A stretch of DNA of 64,000 bases from Shewanella acanthi (GTDB lineage Bacteria; Pseudomonadota; Gammaproteobacteria; Enterobacterales; Shewanellaceae), in contig NZ_CP080413.1 in NCBI RefSeq assembly GCF_019457475.1, positions 1,116,001-1,180,000 on the forward strand. The letters are read 5' to 3'. Below, one piece after another: positions 1-8,848 of the stretch; the first letter of the stretch is position 1; each line of letters opens with the position of its first letter. The translations under genes and the position numbers were made by a program. The notes under the pieces were generated by a model, which saw nothing but the letters and a program-made list of their open reading frames with translations, had not been told where the DNA came from and searched no databases.

Positions 1-332
1 CAAGTTGGAATTACCGTTTAGATGGTGACCAAACTCGTCCTGCATCAGTTACTTATAATATGAATATCCTGCAAAGGTTACCTGAAGATGCGCCGACCTT
101 TTGCGTCACTCTCAATCAAACGGCGTTAATCGATGAGTCGAAGATTATTCGTCGGTTCAATTATGCCCACCCAGTATTTAATGAGAAAAGCTTAGCTGCA
201 CAGGCCAGAAGGGAAGATATTTCTGGCCATAATCGCACTCATTTTGCTGGTGCGTATTGGCACAATGGTTTCCATGAGGATGGCGTTCGTAGTGCCTTAG
301 ATGTGTGCGCCCATTTTGGGGTGACCTTATGA
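1..332 (+). CDS. FAD-dependent amine-oxidase-like protein, C-terminal end (partial)
   Basis: The reading frame is open from base 3, so this is the last ~109 codons of a gene starting before the window. The ending [16 protein letters not shown] is typical of the C-terminus of NAD/FAD-binding amine-oxidase-like proteins of the COG2907 type; the Rossmann part is not visible. Family members are soluble flavoproteins usually found beside DUF1365 and Cfa-like genes, as here. The TGA stop overlaps the next start codon (ATGA), which points to translational coupling. The substrate is not known; a lipid-modifying flavin desaturase role is inferred from context only. Confidence 0.8.
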   Translation, partial: SWNYRLDGDQTRPASVTYNMNILQRLPEDAPTFCVTLNQTALIDESKIIRRFNYAHPVFNEKSLAAQARREDISGHNRTHFAGAYWHNGFHEDGVRSALDVCAHFGVTL

Positions 333-1120
333 CAGAGCTTAATAGTGCTATCTATTACGGCATGGTAAGCCATAGCCGTTATAGCCCTATAAAACATCAA
401 TTTAGCTATAAAATGGCGCTATTGGCCATTGATTTAGATGAAGTTGATAGCCTAAGCGTGATGGGACGTTACTTTGGCGTCAATCGAAGTGCACTTTTAC
501 GATTTAATCCAAGGGATTATCTTTGTTCATATACAGATCGTAATAATTTGACTCAAATCATTGAGATTAAAGACCCGAGCGCGGCATCGTTAAAGGCTAG
601 GGCGCTTAGTCAAATCGTTGAGTTAGGGGCAGATAAGCCCTGCGACCGGGTTGTCTTTGTGGGGCAGATTCGACATTTTGGCCTTTACTTCAGCCCAGTT
701 AATTTTTACTTTTGTTATCAAAATCAAACGCCTTTATATATGCTCGCCGAAGTGAGTAATACCCCTTGGCAAGAGCGCCACTGTTACTTAGTGAATTTAT
801 CCGCACCAGGCGTGACGGATAAAGTGTTCCATGTATCGCCCTTTATGAACTTAGATATGCGCTATTTATGGCATGTTGAACCCCCAACTGAATCCTTAAA
901 AATTGGTATCGAAAATAAGCCAAATGCTGTTGGCAAGAAGCTGTTTCAGGCCAATTTAGTTATGAATCGCCAAGCCATTAATGCTACCTCGCTACGTACG
1001 TTGTTTTTTCGCTTTCCTTTGATGACGCTGAAAATTGTCTGCGGGATTTATTGGCAGGCATTAAAGCTCTTTTATAAACGAGTGCCTTTTGTGCCACACC
1101 CAAGCCAAGTGGAGAAATAG
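329..1120 (+). CDS. DUF1365 family protein
   Basis: 263 residues from the ATG at 329, which overlaps the upstream stop. A GTG at 305 would extend the frame but has less support. Early motifs [20 protein letters not shown], then [15 protein letters not shown] and [15 protein letters not shown], are characteristic of DUF1365 (COG3496). The biochemical function is unknown. The family is regularly paired with the flavin amine-oxidase-like gene upstream and the Cfa-like methyltransferase downstream, so a shared role in modifying membrane fatty acids is likely. The stop lies 1 base before the next start codon. Confidence 0.88.
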   Translation: MTELNSAIYYGMVSHSRYSPIKHQFSYKMALLAIDLDEVDSLSVMGRYFGVNRSALLRFNPRDYLCSYTDRNNLTQIIEIKDPSAASLKARALSQIVELGADKPCDRVVFVGQIRHFGLYFSPVNFYFCYQNQTPLYMLAEVSNTPWQERHCYLVNLSAPGVTDKVFHVSPFMNLDMRYLWHVEPPTESLKIGIENKPNAVGKKLFQANLVMNRQAINATSLRTLFFRFPLMTLKIVCGIYWQALKLFYKRVPFVPHPSQVEK

Positions 1121-1121
1121 A

Positions 1122-2381
1122 ATGGAAAATACTGCATCACAAACGTCGGTTATAAGCGCAAAGCTACCCGATAGCCTTGCCCGTAAAATATTGCTTAAGG
1201 CCCTTGATAATTTGCCCCATGGTTGTTTGACCATAGTGGAGGGCGATAAGAGTTATCGCTTTGGCGAGCAGCATAGCGATTTGCATGCAACCTTAGTCGT
1301 TAAACATCCCAGTTTTTATCGTCAGGTGATGTTCTCTGGTTCAATCGGTGCAGGCGAAGGTTATATTCAAGGCCATTGGACTAGCCCAGATTTGACTAAA
1401 GTCGTGCAGCTGTTTGCCCGTAACCTGCCGTTGCTCGATAGGATTGAAGCTAAATTCAATTGGCTTACAGGCACGATTAACAGGGTAAAGCACTTTCTTA
1501 ATCGCAACTCACAGCAGGGCTCAAAACGCAATATTCTCGCCCATTACGATTTAGGCAATGCGCTTTATGAGCAATTTCTTGACCGAGAAATGCTCTATTC
1601 CAGTGCCCTTTATCCCGATGCCGATGCCAGCCTTGAAGCCGCGCAGCTTAATAAGTTGAAGGTGATTTGTGAGCGTCTCGAATTGCAACCTGGTCAACGC
1701 TTACTTGAAATTGGTACAGGCTGGGGGGCGTTAGCCATATACGCGGCTAAGCATTATGGCGTGCATGTGACTACAACCACCATTTCCGATGCCCAATACA
1801 GCTATGCAAAGGCGAGAGTTGAGCGCGAGGGGTTGAGCGAACAAGTGACATTACTCACAGAGGATTATCGTAATCTAACCGGTCAATTCGACCGACTTGT
1901 TTCGATTGAGATGATTGAGGCTGTGGGCCATGAGTACCTGCCTGGATTCTTTAAAAAACTCGAGTCCCTGCTTAAACCTAACGGCAGAATGTTAATACAG
2001 GCCATTACCATCAGCGATCAACGCTATGACAGTTATCGCAAGGGCGTTGATTTTATTCAGCGTTATATTTTTCCAGGCGGTTGTTTACCTTCAGTACAGC
2101 AAATGGCTAACCATTTGGCAAAACGTACCGATATGCAGCTTTGGTCGATTGATGATATGGGGCTGGATTACGCTAAAACCCTAAGGGATTGGCACAGTAA
2201 TTTCGACCAAGCGGTTACTAAGGTACAAGCCCTTGGTTATGGCGATGATTTTATTCGTATGTGGAAGTTTTACCTTAGTTACTGTGAAGGTGGTTTTTTA
2301 GAGCGAACCACAAGCGCTGTGCACTTAGTCGCTGTGCGTCCAGGATATCGCATTCCTAATGCGTACAATGGGATTGCTTAG
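1122..2381 (+). CDS. Cfa-like SAM-dependent fatty-acid methyltransferase
   Basis: 419 residues from the ATG at 1122, preceded by GGAGA; the frame could extend to a TTG at 1089 but that overlaps DUF1365. The SAM-binding motif LLEIGTGWG lies near residues 194-202 and the C-terminal half follows E. coli Cfa closely (KYIFPNGCLPSVRQ matches RYIFPGGCLPSVQQ). Compared with Cfa from memory, the bicarbonate-pocket Glu (EMIEAVG, ~266) and Tyr (DYAKTL, ~350) are kept. The pocket Cys (YSCAYW) is Ser in YSSALY (~161) and the pocket His (LLHTIG) is Gln in LIQAIT (~293). It is therefore probably not a standard cyclopropane synthase; a methylating UfaM-like role is a reasonable alternative. Confidence 0.88.
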   Translation: MENTASQTSVISAKLPDSLARKILLKALDNLPHGCLTIVEGDKSYRFGEQHSDLHATLVVKHPSFYRQVMFSGSIGAGEGYIQGHWTSPDLTKVVQLFARNLPLLDRIEAKFNWLTGTINRVKHFLNRNSQQGSKRNILAHYDLGNALYEQFLDREMLYSSALYPDADASLEAAQLNKLKVICERLELQPGQRLLEIGTGWGALAIYAAKHYGVHVTTTTISDAQYSYAKARVEREGLSEQVTLLTEDYRNLTGQFDRLVSIEMIEAVGHEYLPGFFKKLESLLKPNGRMLIQAITISDQRYDSYRKGVDFIQRYIFPGGCLPSVQQMANHLAKRTDMQLWSIDDMGLDYAKTLRDWHSNFDQAVTKVQALGYGDDFIRMWKFYLSYCEGGFLERTTSAVHLVAVRPGYRIPNAYNGIA

Positions 2382-2391
2382 GGGATAAAAA

Positions 2392-2940
2392 ATGAAACCG
2401 CAGACCATTAATTCCTTAATCATAGTGAATCATAGAGGCTTTATATTTTATAACGCCGTGAGTTTTCAACTGGTCTGGTGGTCTAGCGTGCTATGGGGGA
2501 ATTGGTCTCTATTATTGACTATTCCATTGTTATTACTTCACTTTGGGTTAGTTACTAGCATCGAAAACCCCCATTCCTGCCGCCGTGATTTACTCGTCAT
2601 GATTAAAGTGGGAGTGCTTGGCGTGGCGATTGATGCCTTGCTGACATTGCTAGGAGTATTTGAATTTAACACTTCGCCTTGGTGGCTTGATTGCCTTTGG
2701 CTGCATTTTGGCTTGAGCCTAAATCATAGCCTCAATTTTCTGCGTGCTTTGCCTGTTTTCTTGCAAGCGATATTAGGCGGAGTATTTGGCAGCTTAAGTT
2801 ACCTCGGCGGTGCGCAATTTTACGCGGTGAGTCTGCCCTTAGGCGTGAGCACATCTGCGCTTATCTTGGCTGTGCTATGGACGATTTTGTTACCACTTTT
2901 TGTAAAGATTGCACTGAGTCAGCAATTAACAAGACGCTGA
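2392..2940 (+). CDS. DUF2878 family inner-membrane protein
   Basis: 182 residues, largely hydrophobic, with about five predicted membrane segments. One stretch is GNWSLLLTIPLLLLHFGLV; the C-terminus ends in another hydrophobic helix and a basic tail. The pattern SIENPHSCRRDLLVM in a cytoplasmic loop and the WWLDCLWLHFGLSLNHSLNF stretch fit DUF2878. It starts 10 bases after the Cfa-like gene behind GGGGAT, so it is in the same operon. No enzymatic motif is visible; the function is unknown. Confidence 0.75.
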   Translation: MKPQTINSLIIVNHRGFIFYNAVSFQLVWWSSVLWGNWSLLLTIPLLLLHFGLVTSIENPHSCRRDLLVMIKVGVLGVAIDALLTLLGVFEFNTSPWWLDCLWLHFGLSLNHSLNFLRALPVFLQAILGGVFGSLSYLGGAQFYAVSLPLGVSTSALILAVLWTILLPLFVKIALSQQLTRR

Positions 2941-2964
2941 TTTTGTTCATCAATGGAGATTGCT

Positions 2965-3507
2965 ATGGCATTGAGTAAAGCTTGTCTTGGGGCGTATTTG
3001 GGACTGCTATTACCCTTTAATGGTATTGCGGCTGATTCTGCACAGATAGATAACAGTATGAGCTCAGGCTTAATTGAGGTAGGGCGCGGCGAGATGGACT
3101 GGCTTTGGTTTAGTCTTTATCGAGCAAGGCTTATGACGGTGACAGGTCAGTATCAGAGTGAACAATATCCGCAATTGTTAGATATTGAATATTATCGAGA
3201 AATAGATGCCGAAGATTTGTTAAAGGCTACCAAGGAACAATGGCTGCATTTAGGATTTAAAGAGAGCGATGTTCAAGCTTGGTTGCTTTTACTCAAGGGT
3301 ATATGGCCGGATGTAAAAGAAGGCGATCATTTAAGTTTTAAGATTATCGATCCTCAAAAAAGTCAGTTCTATTTTAATCAACAGCCTCTTGGCGTGATTG
3401 AGAATCCTCAATTCGCCCAAGCCTTTTTAGCGATTTGGTTATCCAATAAAACCAGTCGTCCAGCTTTAAGAGCACAATTACTAGGAGAAAAATCATGCGA
3501 CTGCTAA
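2965..3507 (+). CDS. Chalcone-isomerase-like periplasmic protein
   Basis: 180 residues from the ATG at 2965, with GGAG six bases upstream; an in-frame ATG at 2953 sits before that Shine-Dalgarno and is less likely. The N-terminus is a signal-peptide-like hydrophobic run (CLGAYLGLLLPFNGIAADS). The core, VGRGEMDWLWFSLYRARL followed by LDIEYYREIDAEDLL, matches the bacterial chalcone-isomerase-like domain, which binds fatty acids in related folds. It overlaps the next gene by 13 bases. Likely a periplasmic lipid-binding partner of the operon, by inference. Confidence 0.75.
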   Translation: MALSKACLGAYLGLLLPFNGIAADSAQIDNSMSSGLIEVGRGEMDWLWFSLYRARLMTVTGQYQSEQYPQLLDIEYYREIDAEDLLKATKEQWLHLGFKESDVQAWLLLLKGIWPDVKEGDHLSFKIIDPQKSQFYFNQQPLGVIENPQFAQAFLAIWLSNKTSRPALRAQLLGEKSCDC

Positions 3508-4040
3508 TCAGGTTTTGGCGACACAATATTATTTTAGCCATGCTGGGTTTAGGATTGTTATCGAGCTGCTCTTCGGTGGAAGTGGATGAGTACCAAGGTA
3601 CAAACCCATCCTTAGTTTTAGAGTCATTTTTTGATGGGAAGCTAAAGGCCGCAGGTATTGTTCAGGACTTTAGCGGGAAAGTTGTTCGCAAATTTAATGT
3701 CACAATGGAGGCGAGTTGGCAGGGCACACAGGGAGTCATAAACGAGTGGTTTGTCTATGATGATGGGGAAACCCAAACCCGAATTTGGACAATAAATGCC
3801 TTGGGTGATGGTCGCTATACTGGTACTGCAGGGGATATTATTGGTACTGCGGTGGGGCAGGCGAGTGGAAGTGCATTGCGCTGGCAATATGAGATGTTAT
3901 TGGCGGTGGACGGAGAGGAATATCATGTGGATTTCGATGACTGGATGTTCCTAGTGAATGATAATACTATTATTAATCATAGTGATATCATCAAGTTGGG
4001 TATTAAGGTTGCTAAGGTTACCCTCGTGATTCAAAAGTAG
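3495..4040 (+). CDS. DUF3833 family lipoprotein
   Basis: 181 residues. The N-terminus has a basic start, a hydrophobic stretch and the lipobox LLSSC (Cys25), so it should be a lipoprotein. The body (LESFFDGKLKAAGIVQDFSG, then VIIN-like beta-rich segments ending in DIIKLGIKVAKVTLVIQK) matches DUF3833, a family commonly found downstream of DUF1365/Cfa clusters. It is the last gene of the operon; a strong hairpin terminator follows 55 bases later. Function unknown, probably envelope lipid binding. Confidence 0.8.
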   Translation: MRLLIRFWRHNIILAMLGLGLLSSCSSVEVDEYQGTNPSLVLESFFDGKLKAAGIVQDFSGKVVRKFNVTMEASWQGTQGVINEWFVYDDGETQTRIWTINALGDGRYTGTAGDIIGTAVGQASGSALRWQYEMLLAVDGEEYHVDFDDWMFLVNDNTIINHSDIIKLGIKVAKVTLVIQK

Positions 4041-4093
4041 GTTTTATCGTTGGCTTGTTCAAAAGCTGTTTATTAAAATTATCCCGTTACCTT

Positions 4094-4131
4094 AAAAAAT
4101 CAGCCCCTTCAGTTGAAGGGGCTGATTTTTA
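4094..4131. terminator. Bidirectional rho-independent terminator
   Basis: A perfect 16-base-pair stem around an AGTT loop, with A-runs on the left and T-runs on the right, so it can serve both the lipid operon (+) and the gene ending at 4188 (-). Confidence 0.9.
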
Positions 4132-4187
4132 GTTAAAGGCTCAGAGTCAGATAAAACGCTTGGGCCTAAATAAAATTCATGTTCGTA

Positions 4188-4532
4188 TCATCCCGCTTGG
4201 CGGCTATTATCTATTGTCTTTTGATCGTAGTACTCAAAGGGAAATTGATTACGGATCTGCTGCTGCAGGTTGTCGCCGACATTTGCCGAAATATGTAAAC
4301 GCACATCACCGCTTTTTTCGGCTCTGATAGTGCAGGTTAATTTTTCAGTCTTAGCCAATTGGCGGCATGCCTTCTCAAACCTCTCTGGTATTTTCCCTTT
4401 ATGTTGGGTCATACGGCCTTCTTTGAAGTGCATCTCGAAAATGGTTAAGCCCTTTTTACCACTAAAAATAAGTTTATAGATAAGAAACAAGCCGATAGCG
4501 ATCAATAGTAATTTTAGAATTGTGGCTGTCAT
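4188..4532 (-). CDS. Small single-pass membrane protein, DUF3634-like
   Basis: 114 residues from the ATG at 4532, which follows AGGAG on the minus strand; an upstream in-frame start at 4562 lacks this. Residues ~3-24 form one membrane helix (ILKLLLIAIGLFLIYKLIF). The rest is a basic soluble domain (GRMTQHKGKIPERFEKAC) that resembles DUF3634 proteins of Shewanella and Vibrio; the family assignment is from memory. Monocistronic, with a shared terminator downstream. Function unknown. Confidence 0.7.
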   Translation of the reverse strand: MTATILKLLLIAIGLFLIYKLIFSGKKGLTIFEMHFKEGRMTQHKGKIPERFEKACRQLAKTEKLTCTIRAEKSGDVRLHISANVGDNLQQQIRNQFPFEYYDQKTIDNSRQAG

Positions 4533-4712
4533 AATGGCTCCTGTTTTAGTGTTATAGGACAAAGATACTCTGGAGTTGATTAATTTAACAGTGCGCTAAC
4601 ACGCATTTTTGAATCGAATAAAGAGCTAGGAATGGCATCGCCATTGGCAATAATGGAAGTCTGGCCTACGCTTTAACTATTAAAGGAGTATCATTCTGTT
4701 AAGGAAAGTATC

Positions 4713-4898
4713 ATGCACCTTTCAAATGCCGAACGCTGGACTACCCTCTGCAAACGCCAAATCGATATTATCGATAAATTGTCGGAAAAATTTCCAGAAC
4801 GTAAAGACAACTTGCACGAATTAACTGAAGGCTGGCGTCATTTGCAGCATCAAGTCGAAGTTGGGGAAAGACCCATAGTGCATCATGAGATTAAATAA
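4713..4898 (+). CDS. Small conserved hypothetical protein (61 aa)
   Basis: 61 residues, charged and probably helical (ERWTTLCKRQIDIIDKLSEKF), with His and Glu clusters at the C-terminus and no signal peptide. The ATG follows AAGGAAAG at a good distance, which supports translation. It is divergent from the DUF3634-like gene. Not recognised; probably a small soluble protein. Confidence 0.65.
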   Translation: MHLSNAERWTTLCKRQIDIIDKLSEKFPERKDNLHELTEGWRHLQHQVEVGERPIVHHEIK

Positions 4899-4930
4899 GT
4901 CTCAGATTGCTAAGTAATTAAAAGATAATA

Positions 4931-4953
4931 GCCGCTCTTTGAGTGGCTTTGTT
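4931..4953 (+). terminator. Weak terminator after the 61-aa gene
   Basis: GCCGCTC-TTT-GAGTGGC (one G:T pair) followed by TTTGTT, 33 bases past the stop codon at 4898. Confidence 0.45.
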
Positions 4954-5071
4954 GTATAAAGTGCCATATAAGAGTTGTGCTTTGGAGCGACAGGCATTAT
5001 CGAGAGTAGGCCGTGACTAGGTAATCTTAATGTTCGAAATGCTGTTAATTTTTATATATAAAAACAGAAAC

Positions 5072-5100
5072 AAAAAAGCCACTCATTGAGTGGCTTTTTT
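5072..5100 (-). terminator. Terminator of tRNA operon copy 1
   Basis: Hairpin with GCCACTCA/TGAGTGGC arms flanked by six As and six Ts, just past the 3' end of tRNA-Thr on the minus strand. Confidence 0.85.
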
Positions 5101-5107
5101 GTTTATA

Positions 5108-5183
<76 letters not shown>

Positions 5184-5190
5184 TAGATTG

Positions 5191-5266
5191 TGGTGCCCGA
5201 ACCCGGAATCGAACCAGGGACACGAGGATTTTCAATCCTCTGCTCTACCGACTGAGCTATTCGGGC
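5191..5266 (-). tRNA. tRNA-Phe(GAA), copy 1
   Basis: 76-base cloverleaf on the minus strand: acceptor stem GCCCGAA/TTCGGGC, anticodon loop TTGAAAA (anticodon GAA), GTTCGATTC T-arm and an encoded CCA. It is the first tRNA of the transcript; the promoter is at 5336-5364. Confidence 0.95.
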
Positions 5267-5605
5267 AACTAAACTGAGCGTTAGTTAACTACTTTTGAAA
5301 GCAACTTTAAGATGCTGTTCGTTCGAAGTGCGCGTATCATATAGTGCTCCCTTTGCCTGTGCAAGCCCTTTTAATCCGATTGGCCAACTAATAGTCAACA
5401 TTGGGCGGTTTTTGTTATCCCCCCTTTAGTAAACTATTGATAGTTGGCGTACTTAGGATCAATGTTGATGGGGAATGGGAAGTGTTATGGAATGAAAGAG
5501 TGGCGACCCTTGAAAGCTAAAAGAGAAAGGGGACTGAAGCCAGATTAGATTTGAGCTAGTACAGCTAAGCAATTTTGCTATTTTGAGTGATATTTATTTT
5601 TTTAG
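5267..5605. other. Spacer between the two tRNA operon copies
   Basis: Holds the leader and promoter of copy 1, then about 240 bases with no convincing ORF, ending at the copy-2 terminator. A short run near 5470-5540 is purine-rich. Nothing else is supported. Confidence 0.6.
5336..5364 (-). promoter_or_regulatory. Sigma-70 promoter of tRNA operon copy 1
   Basis: On the minus strand, TTGCAC (5364-5359), a 17-base spacer and TATGAT (5341-5336), followed by a GC-rich discriminator (ACGCGC), which is typical of stable-RNA promoters under stringent control. Confidence 0.8.
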
Positions 5606-5616
5606 AAAACAGAAAC

Positions 5617-5645
5617 AAAAAAGCCACTCATTGAGTGGCTTTTTT
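5617..5645 (-). terminator. Terminator of tRNA operon copy 2
   Basis: Same hairpin as at 5072-5100, directly downstream of the second tRNA-Thr. Confidence 0.85.
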
Positions 5646-5652
5646 GTTTATA

Positions 5653-5728
<76 letters not shown>

Positions 5729-5735
5729 TAAATTG

Positions 5736-5811
5736 TGGTGCCCGAACCCGGAATCGAACCAGGGACACGAGGATTTTCAATCCTCTGCTCTACCGACTGA
5801 GCTATTCGGGC
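5736..5811 (-). tRNA. tRNA-Phe(GAA), copy 2
   Basis: Identical in sequence to the tRNA at 5191-5266, with anticodon GAA and an encoded CCA. Confidence 0.95.
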
Positions 5812-5878
5812 AACTAAACTGAGCGTTAGTTAACTACTTTGAACTGCAGTTTAATGCTGTCTCGTTCGAAGTGCCGCT

Positions 5879-5907
5879 ATATTAACGAGGGCGTTTATCC
5901 TCTGCAA
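5879..5907 (-). promoter_or_regulatory. Sigma-70 promoter of tRNA operon copy 2
   Basis: On the minus strand, TTGCAG (5907-5902), 17 bases and TAATAT (5884-5879), then a GC-rich discriminator. It sits at nearly the same distance from tRNA-Phe as the copy-1 promoter (68 versus 70 bases), although the sequences differ. Confidence 0.8.
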
Positions 5908-6277
5908 GTGCTTTTTCTTATCAAGAATAGCGTTCGGCTGATTAATGTGCTGTTTGTGTGTTTTTATAGCGACTATCGATTAAAACTTCATTCACTTAGC
6001 TATATCTGAATGAGGAATGTTGCATGAATTATTCATTCAGAGAGCATTTTTCATAAATGGCTATTAAAAATATACCTTTTTCGTTGTCATTTAAGCAGAG
6101 GTTGAGTTGATGAGGCAGGGTTTATGTAAGGTTAGGGCTTTTATGTTTTGTAGTATTGCTAATTTTCTAAAAAATAGAATGAAACTAGCAACTTTTACTG
6201 ATTTATCATTTTAAAAATAGTTCTATGATAATAAAAATCGTTTATCTGCAATCCGTAAAGTAGCTCTGGGGAGTTGA
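5908..6277. other. AT-rich intergenic region before the cytochrome b561 gene
   Basis: No gene is supported. It contains an inverted repeat, CTGAATGA (6006-6013) and TCATTCAG (6033-6040), 19 bases apart, and an AT-rich stretch from about 6150 that probably carries the promoter of the b561-yceI pair. Confidence 0.5.
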
Positions 6278-6829
6278 ATGTTTAGAAACAGCAAGCAAAA
6301 TTATGGACTCACCGCGATTATCACACATTGGTTGAGTGCCATTGTGGTAATTGGATTATTTGCAGTGGGAGTGTGGATGGTGGAGCTGACTTATTACAGC
6401 CCTTGGTATAAAAATGCTCCGCATCTTCATAAAAGTATTGGGGTTTTGCTTTTGGCTTTAACGGTGTTTAGGCTTATATGGCGTTGGAGCAACACCAAAC
6501 CTGAGGCCGACAGCAGCCACATTTTATTAGAAAAACACGCAGCGAAAATTACCCACAGCATTATTTATCTATTATTGCTGACAATTATGTTGTCTGGCCT
6601 GATGATTTCAATGGCGGAAGGTCGTGGCATCATGGTGTTTGATTGGTTTGAAGTCCCTGGAATTTCTCCTTTTATGGCAAATCAGGCCGATGTGGCCGGC
6701 AGTATCCATCAGTTAGCCGCCTATGGTTTGATGGGTTTAGTGTTATTGCACGGCCTTGGCGCATTGAAACACCATTTTATCGATAAAGACGCAACACTTG
6801 TAAAAATGCTTAAATTCAACCGAGGATAA
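6278..6829 (+). CDS. Cytochrome b561 family protein (YceJ-like)
   Basis: 183 residues, with GGGGAG just upstream of the ATG. Four hydrophobic segments are visible, with candidate haem-ligand histidines in ITHWLSA (~17), APHLHKS (~49), GSIHQLAA and LLHGLG. This matches the prokaryotic di-haem cytochrome b561 family: inner-membrane electron carriers that probably exchange electrons with quinone. The next gene, a YceI protein, starts 3 bases after the stop, the same pairing as yceJ-yceI in E. coli. Confidence 0.88.
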   Translation: MFRNSKQNYGLTAIITHWLSAIVVIGLFAVGVWMVELTYYSPWYKNAPHLHKSIGVLLLALTVFRLIWRWSNTKPEADSSHILLEKHAAKITHSIIYLLLLTIMLSGLMISMAEGRGIMVFDWFEVPGISPFMANQADVAGSIHQLAAYGLMGLVLLHGLGALKHHFIDKDATLVKMLKFNRG

Positions 6830-6832
6830 AAA

Positions 6833-7408
6833 ATGAAAAAACAACTGTTAACCCTGCTCGTTGGTGCATCAATGTTATCCCCATTAGCAGCATCTGCTGC
6901 TGACTATGTGATCGACAGGGAAGGTGCTCACGCATCTATTACCTTTAAAGTTAGTCACTTAGGCTATAGCTATGTGGTGGGTCGCTTTAACGATTTTAGC
7001 GGTGACTTTAGCTATGATGCGGCCAAGCCAACGGCGGCCAAGGTTAATGTTAAGGTCAATACCTTAAGTGTGGATTCAAACCACGCCGAGCGTGATAAGC
7101 ATATTCGTAGCGCTGACTTTTTAAATACCGCTAATTTTGCCGAAGCCACTTTTGTGTCGACCTCAGTTGAAGATAAAGGCAATGGTGACTTAGTTATCAA
7201 CGGTGATTTAACCCTTAATGGCGTCACAAAACCTTTAGCGATTAAGGCCCATGCTGTAGGTGAGGGTAAGGATCCTTGGGGGGGTTACCGTGCAGGTTTT
7301 ACCGGTACTACCAGCTTTGCGATGAAAGACTATGGCATCAAGATGGACTTAGGCCCAGCATCAGCCAATGTTGAATTAGATTTAGTGGTTGAAGGCATAC
7401 GTAAGTAA
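6833..7408 (+). CDS. YceI family periplasmic protein
   Basis: 191 residues with a clear signal peptide (cleavage probably after ASAA, ~22). The body starts [20 protein letters not shown] and contains [27 protein letters not shown] segments and a [19 protein letters not shown] ending; these define the YceI lipocalin-like fold, which binds polyisoprenoid lipids. Co-transcribed with the cytochrome b561 gene and followed by a terminator. Probably a periplasmic quinone/isoprenoid carrier. Confidence 0.9.
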   Translation: MKKQLLTLLVGASMLSPLAASAADYVIDREGAHASITFKVSHLGYSYVVGRFNDFSGDFSYDAAKPTAAKVNVKVNTLSVDSNHAERDKHIRSADFLNTANFAEATFVSTSVEDKGNGDLVINGDLTLNGVTKPLAIKAHAVGEGKDPWGGYRAGFTGTTSFAMKDYGIKMDLGPASANVELDLVVEGIRK

Positions 7409-7427
7409 TACGTTTGCTTCAAAAAAC

Positions 7428-7452
7428 AAAAGCGCCATTAGGCGCTTTTTTT
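7428..7452. terminator. Terminator shared by yceI and yggX
   Basis: AAAGCGCC-ATTA-GGCGCTTTTTTT hairpin between convergent genes, with T-rich tails on both strands. Confidence 0.85.
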
Positions 7453-7478
7453 ATTGACGAAATCTTGGAAACTTACGA

Positions 7479-7757
7479 TTATTCCTGATCTTTTTCAGGA
7501 ACAAAACCTTCAATTTCAACATCTTTACCTTCGAAAAGGAAAGAGGTCATTTGTTCTTCAAGGAACTTACGATCATCAACATTCATCATGTTCAATTTCT
7601 TTTCGTTAATCAGCATAGTTTGCTTCTTCTGCCATAGGCCCCAAGCTTCCTTACTTATGCTATCGAAAATACGTTTACCTAAATCACCTGGATACAGTTG
7701 AAAGTCTAGGCCGTCGGCTTCTTTGTTTAAATATACGCAATTGACTGTACGCGCCAT
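7479..7757 (-). CDS. yggX: Probable Fe(2+)-trafficking protein YggX
   Basis: 92 residues. The conserved [20 protein letters not shown] start with its Cys, then [20 protein letters not shown] and the MLINEKKLN segment, identify YggX, a small cytosolic protein linked to protection of Fe-S clusters from oxidation. It begins 2 bases after mutY ends, the same operon order as in E. coli. The association suits MutY, which carries an Fe-S cluster. Confidence 0.95.
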   Translation of the reverse strand: MARTVNCVYLNKEADGLDFQLYPGDLGKRIFDSISKEAWGLWQKKQTMLINEKKLNMMNVDDRKFLEEQMTSFLFEGKDVEIEGFVPEKDQE

Positions 7758-7759
7758 GA

Positions 7760-8848
7760 TTATTCCTTACTGACTGCGGATTGAAAGAGTGATCCCAAAT
7801 TGGCTAGCACGCGCTCAGTTGCCGCCGCGAGACCCACTTTGGAAGGATGATTTATGTTATACCAGAGTGACTGGTTTTGTTCCATGACAGCATCCACGCT
7901 ATGGGCTGCACCTTGGATATCAAGGTTAAGCAGCATAGGCTGAATATCGAGATGGAAATGACTAAAGGTATGCCTAAAACCAATCAATGGTTCGAGTTTA
8001 GCTGTGTTATGGCCAAGTGCTTCAATATGTTGCTTAAGCGCCTGCTCGGTGCTGAACTCTGGGAAGCACCACAAACCGCCCCAAATTCCAGCAGGCGGGC
8101 GCTTAGCTAAATAGACCTGATTATCCTTTTGCAGCACTAACATCCAAGCGGCTTTCTCTGGGATGGTTTTCTTTGGCTTTTTACCTGGGAATTCAGTTTG
8201 TCTGCCCATCAGTTGGGCTTTGCAATCAATGGCAACGGGGCACTCGGCACAATTCGGTTTGCTGCGGGTACAAATACTGGCGCCGATATCCATCATGGCC
8301 TGATTGTACTTTTGAATATCCTGCTCGGGCGTCAATGCATTGGTTAGCTGCCATAGCTGCTCTTCAACGGCCTTTTGTCCTGGCCAGCCAGCAATGGCGC
8401 CGTGGCGTGCCAAAACCCGTTTAACGTTACCGTCGAGGATTGGGTGATGTTGGCCAAGGGATAAAGATAAAACGGCACCTGCCGTTGAGCGGCCAATGCC
8501 CGGCAGTGAGAGTACTTGCTCAAAATCCGTTGGAAACTCACCTTGATACTGATCGCGAATGGTTTTGGCTGCTTTATGTAGATTACGGGCTCTGGCGTAA
8601 TAACCAAGGCCCGTCCAATAGTGTAGCACTTCGTCCTCTGGCGCATTTGCGAGGGTGAGCACATCAGGGAAGCGTTGCATAAAGTTAAGATAATAGGGAA
8701 TAACGGTCGCGACTTGAGTCTGCTGCAGCATGATTTCAGAAACCCATACTCGATATGGGGTTTTGTCCTGCTGCCAAGGGAGGGTTTTACGACCGTGGTT
8801 GTCGTACCAAGTATTGATACGTGAAGCAAAGGAGGCTGTAGATTTCAT
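7760..8848 (-). CDS. mutY: A/G-specific adenine DNA glycosylase MutY
   Basis: 362 residues from the ATG at 8848. The start [20 protein letters not shown] aligns with E. coli MutY; a GTG at 8890 in frame overlaps the ribosome-binding site. The catalytic Glu is in SEIMLQQTQ, the helix-hairpin-helix is [10 protein letters not shown] and the catalytic Asp is in [10 protein letters not shown]. The Fe-S ligands follow C-x6-C-x2-C-x5-C ([17 protein letters not shown]). A C-terminal MutT-like domain recognises 8-oxoG. MutY removes A opposite 8-oxoG. Its ATG overlaps the stop of a short upstream reading frame (8845-8883). Confidence 0.95.
   Translation of the reverse strand: MKSTASFASRINTWYDNHGRKTLPWQQDKTPYRVWVSEIMLQQTQVATVIPYYLNFMQRFPDVLTLANAPEDEVLHYWTGLGYYARARNLHKAAKTIRDQYQGEFPTDFEQVLSLPGIGRSTAGAVLSLSLGQHHPILDGNVKRVLARHGAIAGWPGQKAVEEQLWQLTNALTPEQDIQKYNQAMMDIGASICTRSKPNCAECPVAIDCKAQLMGRQTEFPGKKPKKTIPEKAAWMLVLQKDNQVYLAKRPPAGIWGGLWCFPEFSTEQALKQHIEALGHNTAKLEPLIGFRHTFSHFHLDIQPMLLNLDIQGAAHSVDAVMEQNQSLWYNINHPSKVGLAAATERVLANLGSLFQSAVSKE

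Noticed and set aside
4990..5060. Possible promoter or attenuator between the 61-aa gene and the tRNA repeats
   Set aside because: AT-rich with no consistent -35/-10 pair; not strong enough to list.
6143..6214. 23-codon ORF with AGGG upstream, before the cytochrome b561 gene
   Set aside because: Very short, AT-rich and no family; a chance frame is more likely.
8344..8829. Long ORF on the minus strand inside mutY
   Set aside because: Out-of-frame shadow of the conserved mutY coding sequence.
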